NCBI GenBank assembly: GCA_038501785.1
Contig: JBAMJR010000168.1
Span: forward strand, 1,306,001 to 1,370,000
Direction: 5' to 3'
Length of the DNA stretch: 64,000 bases
From: Myoxocephalus aenaeus
Lineage: Eukaryota; Chordata; Actinopteri; Perciformes; Cottidae
Shown in pieces: positions 58,435 to 64,000 of the stretch; positions within the stretch are counted from its first letter, which is position 1, and every line of letters begins with the position of its first letter. Under the pieces are notes generated by a model, which searched no databases, had not been told where the DNA came from, and was given only the letters and a program-made list of their open reading frames with translations. Made by a program: the position numbers and the translations under genes.

Positions 58435-58830
58435 CTGACTCTGTCACCCCCAGCTATTTTTATTTTATTTTTAATTTTTCTCTTTATTCTTTTCATTTTT
58501 ATTTTTTTTCTCTTCTTTCTTTCTCTTTACCGTTCACTCCTCTGCACACCTCATATTTAAACACTCGTCACTTTAACATACACTTTAACTTAAACACACA
58601 TGCCACTTAACGTACATTCACATTAACGTATCTGTTGTCTGAACACTTCTTATCTTACACTTATTTTAATACCAATTGCACTGTTGTTATCGTTGATCGT
58701 TGATTGTTGTTTGTCTCGTCTAACGTCCCATGTCCATGTCCAATGTATGCACCTTCCGCCTCCAAAAATTCCTTGTTTGTGTGAAAACATTCCTGGCTAA
58801 GAAACAGTTTCTGATTCTGATTCTGAAATG

Positions 58831-59559
58831 TCATGCAATCTATCCGATAGTTCAATCTGAACCAATAATGGAGGTGAATAATTTTACAAACTCTTATTTA
58901 TTGTTGTTGAAATGCCCTGCAGTCCATACATATAGCAGATATATCTCATGCTAGATACTGTAGCACGATGCTACATGAGATGAAGCCTCTCTTTAGGGCG
59001 ATCAATGAATATTCTCATTTTAAATATATTCATGAATATATATTTATATTTTTTTGAGTCACGCAACATTAACTCTGCATTAACATGTAAAATCTGAAAG
59101 CAACAGGATAACATTTTGGTCCAGGAAAGTAGTATTGACGTATTTGTCACGGCTCGACTGTGACTCCAGTCCTTTCCTTTGTTTTTTCCTGTGTCCCCTG
59201 TTCGTTCTCTGTTATGCGTGTGTGTGTGTGTGTGTCGTGGCCGTGGCTTCCAGCACCTGGGCTCAACGCCCCCCGGCTTCCTTCTCTCCAGTTGCCAGAT
59301 TATTTCGCCATTTCAAGTGGTATTTTGACTCTCGGCCTCTCTTTGTCCTCTCAAAGATTTAGAGTACTCTTCCATTTTACATTGTTTTGACTGTTCCTAA
59401 CTCCTGTTCCCTGTGCCCAGGATTCCTGTGCCTTCGCTCTTGCCCAGCCGCCGCCTCTTCATCGCTCAACCTGCGTTATCCTCCTGCCGTACCCAAATCA
59501 CCAGTGTTCAGTAAATAAAGTCCATTCCTTTACCCTACCTACTTACATGTCATGGTTCT
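58831..59559. other. No gene seen; dispersed-repeat-like stretch
   Basis: 59135-59530 has a C/T-rich, transcript-like look with a closing AGTAAATAAAGTCCATTCC poly(A)-signal-like end and a short (TG)n at 59218-59234. It may be the end of a retroelement or LTR, but I cannot name it. Confidence 0.4.
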
Positions 59560-59790
59560 AACTTTAGTCATGGTTCTACCTTTAGTCATGGTTATAACTT
59601 TAGTCATGGTTACAACTTCATAACAACAATTAATAACCCACAACTAACACTCTTTAACAGGTCAAACACCACGACACAACAGTTTGTGACACATAAACAA
59701 TTTGTAACACTAATAATTGTATATTTATAAAATTACACTGCCGAACTGCATGCTGGGTAGAGCTCGCCCACTATCACAACAAGAAGAAAC
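59560..59790 (-). repeat. Inverted short copy of the array-bearing element at 23.8-25.0 kb
   Basis: CATGGTTCTAACTTTAGT units occur three to four times. They are followed by AATAACCCACAACTAAC, TAAAATTACACTGCCGAACT and GCATGCTGGGTAGAGCTCGC, the reverse complement of 23830-24020. Confidence 0.88.
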
Positions 59791-61436
59791 TCTTCCAGTC
59801 TGTCTCTTCCTGTTTTTTTCCCACCTACATTCCCCTGGGCCCTAAGTCCCTCCATGTTTAGCTTCCTAACACCCTCTATGTACCAACCTACAAACAGCTG
59901 CTCACCGCTCGCTGGCCAGTCGCGAGCGAGTTGGCCAGCGAGCGGAGAACAGCTGTTCAGTTGGCCGGCGGTCCTTTTCGGCGTCAATGAATGAATGTGT
60001 TTACTCTAAAAGAAATACTGTGATATACCGTGAAACCGCCAGAATCTTACAAAATACCGTGATATGAATTTTTGGCCATACCGCCCAGGCCTAGTCCAGC
60101 CTAAACCGAACCCTAACAGTATTCACGTTGGAGCAGGGCAAAGAGGCGGAAAGAAGGCGTCGTCCGAAATGCATTCTCGTTGAGCTTGTAAACCTCCGAA
60201 ACAGTCCGGTACCCTCCAACTCCAGTCTCCCATCTCAAGTCTTGGCCCGGATATCCGCTTGCTAGTGGACAGCACATTGTTCATTACGATCAACGAGCAA
60301 CAGGGCCTATCCATGGCTCAGATTGCCAGTTGCCGCAACTGGAAAACAGAGGGGCCAAAGGAAACACGGGTTGCGGGACGAGGCGGTTCCTCCAGGACCG
60401 ACGGTAAGCTGGACTCAGGAGCAGGATGGCGTTTCAACTGGCCCCTTTTCCAACGATGTTGTAGGTGTAGAATGCTACACACTCGGTGTGTCCCATCCGA
60501 ATGTGGTGGTTGCAATGAAACCCAAAATCTCTTCTCTTGCACCACAACTCCATAAGAGGAGAAATCCAGATGAAAGTCAGTTTCTAATCTAGACCACACT
60601 TCCTTTCTTCCCTCTCCTGCTACACTTGATCCGTCTCATTTTCTCCGCTCTCTGCTTCCCTTCTCTCAGTTCGATCCTCCCTGTTTCTGTCCCTCTTGAC
60701 TCCCTTTTCTCTGTGCCACTCTGTATCCCACCACCTCTCACTCTCTACTCCGCCGCTACGTTCTTTTTATTACATCTTAGTATTCTCCCATGTTCTCTTC
60801 TCTATTGCTCCCTTGTGCACTTACATTAATTCCCCCTTCAACTTTCTGTCTCCATTTTTTCCTGTCCCCACTATCCCCCCCGTCCTCTCCTCCTCCTCCT
60901 CCTCCTCCTCCTCCTCCTCCTCACTTCTGCACCATAAAGTAGACGTCTGGATGATTCATCTCTCCGTCTGCCCCCGGACTGTTGTGATCCTTCTTTTACT
61001 GCACAGTAAAGCGGACTCCCCCTTCCTCCTCCCTGACGTCCGTCTGTCCTCTGCAGCTATTGACACTCGTCGCCTGTTATCACAGATAACAGCCCGGACT
61101 GGAAACCATAACCGAGCCTTCATCTACTCTGTAATTATTGTTCTGCAGATATTTTATGTGAGCTTTGAATACAGTCAGGATTTTACAGTGCTATTGATTT
61201 GATCTGGAGGAGTTATTTGTGCGGCCATTACGCTCCCAGCCACTGGTCTGATTAAGACCGGCTCCGTCTCGATGGATGTCGCTGTGTACAGTCAGCCGTC
61301 CTCTTCTGGAGATAACTCATCATTAGGAGACAGGCTGATCTATGTTTTAATCATATTTTCTGCAGCAATATTGCAGTGTTTGCTGACGGATACCTTTTCA
61401 ACTAATTAAGAAACATATCCATGTTGTTGCTGCAGG
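59791..61436. other. ZNRF1 intron 1, no gene seen
   Basis: 60050-60095 (ATACCGTGATATGAATTTTT, CATACCGCCCAGGCCTAG) looks like the end of a hAT-type element. (CCT)n lies at 60885-60921. The 60120-60600 stretch has open frames on both strands with no recognised domain. 60980-61380 is unique-looking and could be a conserved non-coding element, which needs comparison to other fish. Confidence 0.4.
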
Positions 61437-61535
61437 GATCAGGTTCCACTTGGACTATTAACGTCCAATGACGACAGTGTCTTCATTGAGCTGTTTGCCT
61501 TATTGGCAAATAAACACAACTACTAAAACCATTTA
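61437..61535 (-). repeat. Second copy of the 95-bp mobile segment seen inside R5
   Basis: The reverse complement matches 54362-54455 (GTTTTAGTAGTTGTGTTTAT, AAGGCAAACAGCTCAATG, TCCAAGTGGAACCT), with a one-word difference near TTAATAGTCC. Confidence 0.85.
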
Positions 61536-62059
61536 AAAAACTACAACAGTTGCTGAAGCTCAGGGAAAGATTGTGATTTAAGTGAAAAAAGAAGAAGAAA
61601 GACCATGTCTGTAACAAAATGTCTGTGTTGGGGACATAATACAGATAATGTGAATACTAGATACATATACTTCTATTAGTGTAGTAAAGAACTGATTAAG
61701 ATGACATTGGTCATGTGACATGCTGCCTACATTGTTTGGAAATCACATTATTTCATTTTATCAAACTTTGTATTTTGTCTCAGGAACACTTTCCTGCCTG
61801 ACAATGAAAATCTACTTTCAAGTAGTAAAGGAAAATCATTTCCCCCCACGCAGTAGAGGTTAAACATAGTTGTTTTGTCTGGAGTAGTGTCTGGAAATCT
61901 TCTTGTCAGGCTGCTTACAGCCCCAACAAGCTCCACTAATCAGATGGTGAGGGCAGCTTTGCCTGAGAAACAAAACCCAGGGCAAAACAAGTTCACAAAA
62001 CACAAGCTGCTGCCAGGCCATAACCTCCTGTTCTAAAGACTGAAACCAGCTATGCAGTG

Positions 62060-62620
62060 AAAGCTGAATTCTCTCTGCTGTCCACCAGGGGGGCGACTCC
62101 TCTGGTTGTATAGAAGTCTATGCTTCATGTGTTAAAGCTGCATTTTCTCTACTGTCCACTAGGGGGCGACTACTCTGGTTGTATAGAAGTCTATGCTTCA
62201 TGTGTTAAAGCTGCATTCTCTCTCCTGATCACCAGAAAGTTACTCCTCTGGTTGTATAGAAGTCTATGCTTCATGTGTTAAAGCTGCATTATTTCTACTG
62301 ACCACCAGGGGGTGACTCCTCTGGTTGTATAGAAGTATATGCTTCATGTGTTGAAGCTGCATTCTCTCTAATGTCCACCAGGGGGTGACTCCTCTGGTTG
62401 TATAGAAGTCTATACAAATTACTCTACTTCTCTCTTGATGTATTCCCTCAGTAAACATTGTAAACATGAGTTTATGTCTCAATCTCTAGTTTCAAGTCTT
62501 CTTCAATACAGCATGATGTTCATTTAGTAAATTATGGTCATTTAGAGTCACACAGACCATAAAGCAGGGGATGCTTGAGGGCGGGGCTACAAGGTGATTG
62601 ACAGGTCTCTACCACAGTGT
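62060..62620 (+). repeat. Family R1 repeat: five 73-bp tandem units plus tail
   Basis: The CTCF-core-like sites are CCACCAGGGGGGCGA at 62082-62096 (one extra G), CCACTAGGGGGCGA at 62156-62169, a degraded third unit (ATCACCAGAAAGTTAC), and two CCACCAGGGGGTGA units. The tail matches 55525-55690 and is followed by GGGCGGGGCTACAAGGTG. Confidence 0.92.
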
Positions 62621-64000
62621 TGTCTGGTCTGGGAGTTGTCTGTGTTTTCATCTTATACGCTTGATAAGACGCAACACAGGGATGCACATCAGGGAGCTCA
62701 TTTGCGACATAAAAAAAACATGACAAACAACAAAACAAAAACAGTGGTGCAGAACAACACGGTCCAACACCTCTGCCTGTGTTTGAGCTCCAACATCATG
62801 ATGTAAGCACAGAGTCCAGCTCTCGTCCCACCAGAGTCCTGCTCTCAGCCCCTCAAGTGCAGCTTGATCCTGGACCACCATGGATCCAGGTCTCTGTAGA
62901 GATGTGGGCTCAACAGTCACCGAGATCCCGTCGATGGGTTTGACTGAAGTCTTATTTCATCTATCTTCATTTTCTGCGAGCGGGCGGGTCAATATCACTA
63001 TAAGGTGCCTTTGGGACTTCACATTTCCCCCCCAAAAAAACTAAGATTTTCCATTGAACTTCATATGCATTTTTTACGTAGATGTTATTTATGCTGTTAG
63101 AAATGCATGTTGGTCAAGCTCCCACACTTTTTTATAAATTAATTGCATGATGACAATGTACTTGCAAACAGCCACATATGTCTACCCTGTCATGGACACA
63201 TTTAAAGTAGAGTAAATACATTGTATTTACATAGTGATTATAATTTGTACATTTTCAGAAAGATATTAAGTCCCTTTCTCAACAACATATTTTATTTGAT
63301 GGGTAAAGTATTTGGATAATAACTAAATTATGCAAATAATGTCTACCCTGTAATGGAAAACTTGCGGACAGGGTAGACAATGACAGAGTTGAAATTGTTG
63401 GCTAATATTAGCATTTAATGAGCACATGGTGGACCTTCAGTTAGCAACATGATTCAGTTAGCAAGGTGACTGTACTGTGTAACAAATAGATTTTAAATTT
63501 CTGAAAGGTTTTTATATTAATTGATATTTCTCTATGACAGAGTGGACATGATAAGCTTGCCATACCATAACATAACACTGCACACGTTAATAGGATGAAA
63601 ACTACGATATACAAGTGTAAATACTTAGTCTGCAACATGCCACTGTTTCAGCCTCCAGTGAAGAAAGACACATTGGTGGTAGTAATGTCACTGAAAACAT
63701 CAGAGGTTTTCTTGAAGGGGAAGTTTCCCCATAATGACAGGGTGGACAGCAATGTCAGGGACACGTGAAAAATGTTCAATATGATTATGAAAATAGAATA
63801 TACATGATCAAAATGACTAATTTGATCAAATAACTTGTTGTGGAAAATAAAAGCATATCATTTTTTGGGGGATTTAATATCATTTAACCATCTATTACAC
63901 ACACTGTAGTTAGCAGAGCAGTGTGTGGGACATGCCAAAATCACGTACAGCCAATGAAACAAAACAGTATAAAATAATGAAAACACATTTTAAGAGTCTT
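62621..64000. other. No gene seen to window end
   Basis: AT-rich. Variants of GTCTACCCTGT / GACAGGGTAGAC occur in both orientations near 63180, 63343 and 63368, and GACAGGGTGGAC near 63738, suggesting a dispersed repeat. ZNRF1 exon 1 is not visible. Confidence 0.45.

Larger units (their letters stand above)
56310..58830 (+). mobile_element. Rex1/Babar-type (L2/CR1-group) LINE, 5'-truncated
   Basis: The 2.5-kb element runs from the end of the endonuclease domain, through a reverse transcriptase open to its stop, a T-rich 3' untranslated region (58437-58680), to a tail of GATTCT hexamers (TTTCTGATTCTGATTCTGAA). Domain order, the FADD motif and the hexamer tail fit fish Rex1-like elements. The 5' part (most of the endonuclease) is missing, as usual for LINE insertions. 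Confidence 0.9.

Noticed and set aside
60123..60599. Overlapping open frames on both strands, possible exon or transposase
   Set aside because: No recognisable motif, overlapping on both strands and no convincing splice sites. I left it as unannotated.

Overview
This is vertebrate nuclear DNA, most likely from a ray-finned fish (probably a percomorph-grade teleost). It has two recognisable spliced genes, a Rex1/Babar-type LINE, several hAT- and Harbinger-like non-autonomous DNA transposons, tRNA-derived SINE pieces and a very high density of CA/TG microsatellites and large minisatellites. There is no bacterial-style operon, viral genome or CRISPR array.

Both genes are on the minus strand. 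(1) GINS3 (PSF3 subunit of the GINS/CMG helicase) enters from the left edge. Exon 2 is at 1353-1586 and exon 1 with the start codon at 6246-6416. The exon for roughly the last 80 residues is not in the window. A CpG-rich promoter with E2F-, ETS- and CCAAT-like sites lies at 6417-6880. (2) ZNRF1 (zinc finger plus RING E3 ubiquitin ligase) supplies its last three coding exons: 30624-30719 (zinc finger), 17906-18011 (first half of RING) and 13364-13421 (end of RING and stop). The exon 4 piece encodes only 18 residues. The splice phases join exactly (G|AT = Asp, AG|C = Ser). The N-terminal myristoylation-type exon 1 is not found, so intron 1 runs from 30720 to beyond 64000.

Layout: 1-6.4 kb GINS3, whose intron 1 is about 92% a 21-bp minisatellite; 6.4-13.3 kb promoter, intergenic DNA and the ZNRF1 3' region with CA repeats and a 35-bp minisatellite; 13.4-30.7 kb ZNRF1 exons with transposons and a long minisatellite in their introns; 30.7-64 kb ZNRF1 intron 1, holding a 4.7-kb higher-order minisatellite (31.4-36.2 kb), a 29-bp array (40.7-41.9 kb), a fold-back element (45.4 kb), a LINE (56.3-58.8 kb) and copies of a repeat whose tandem 73-bp units carry strong CTCF-core-like motifs.

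The most interesting signals concern how repeats frame host exons. ZNRF1 exon 3 lies between (UG)n and (CA)n tracts and, further out, between two inverted copies of a 275-nt repeat, an arrangement associated with exon circularisation or skipping. The GINS3 intron 1 array would be transcribed as almost cytosine-free RNA with many donor-like GAG|GUAAUA sites. The CTCF-like tandem units may act as boundary elements. Several palindromes (26.6, 54.6 and 55.9 kb) are perfect or nearly so. No new enzymatic or defence system was found.
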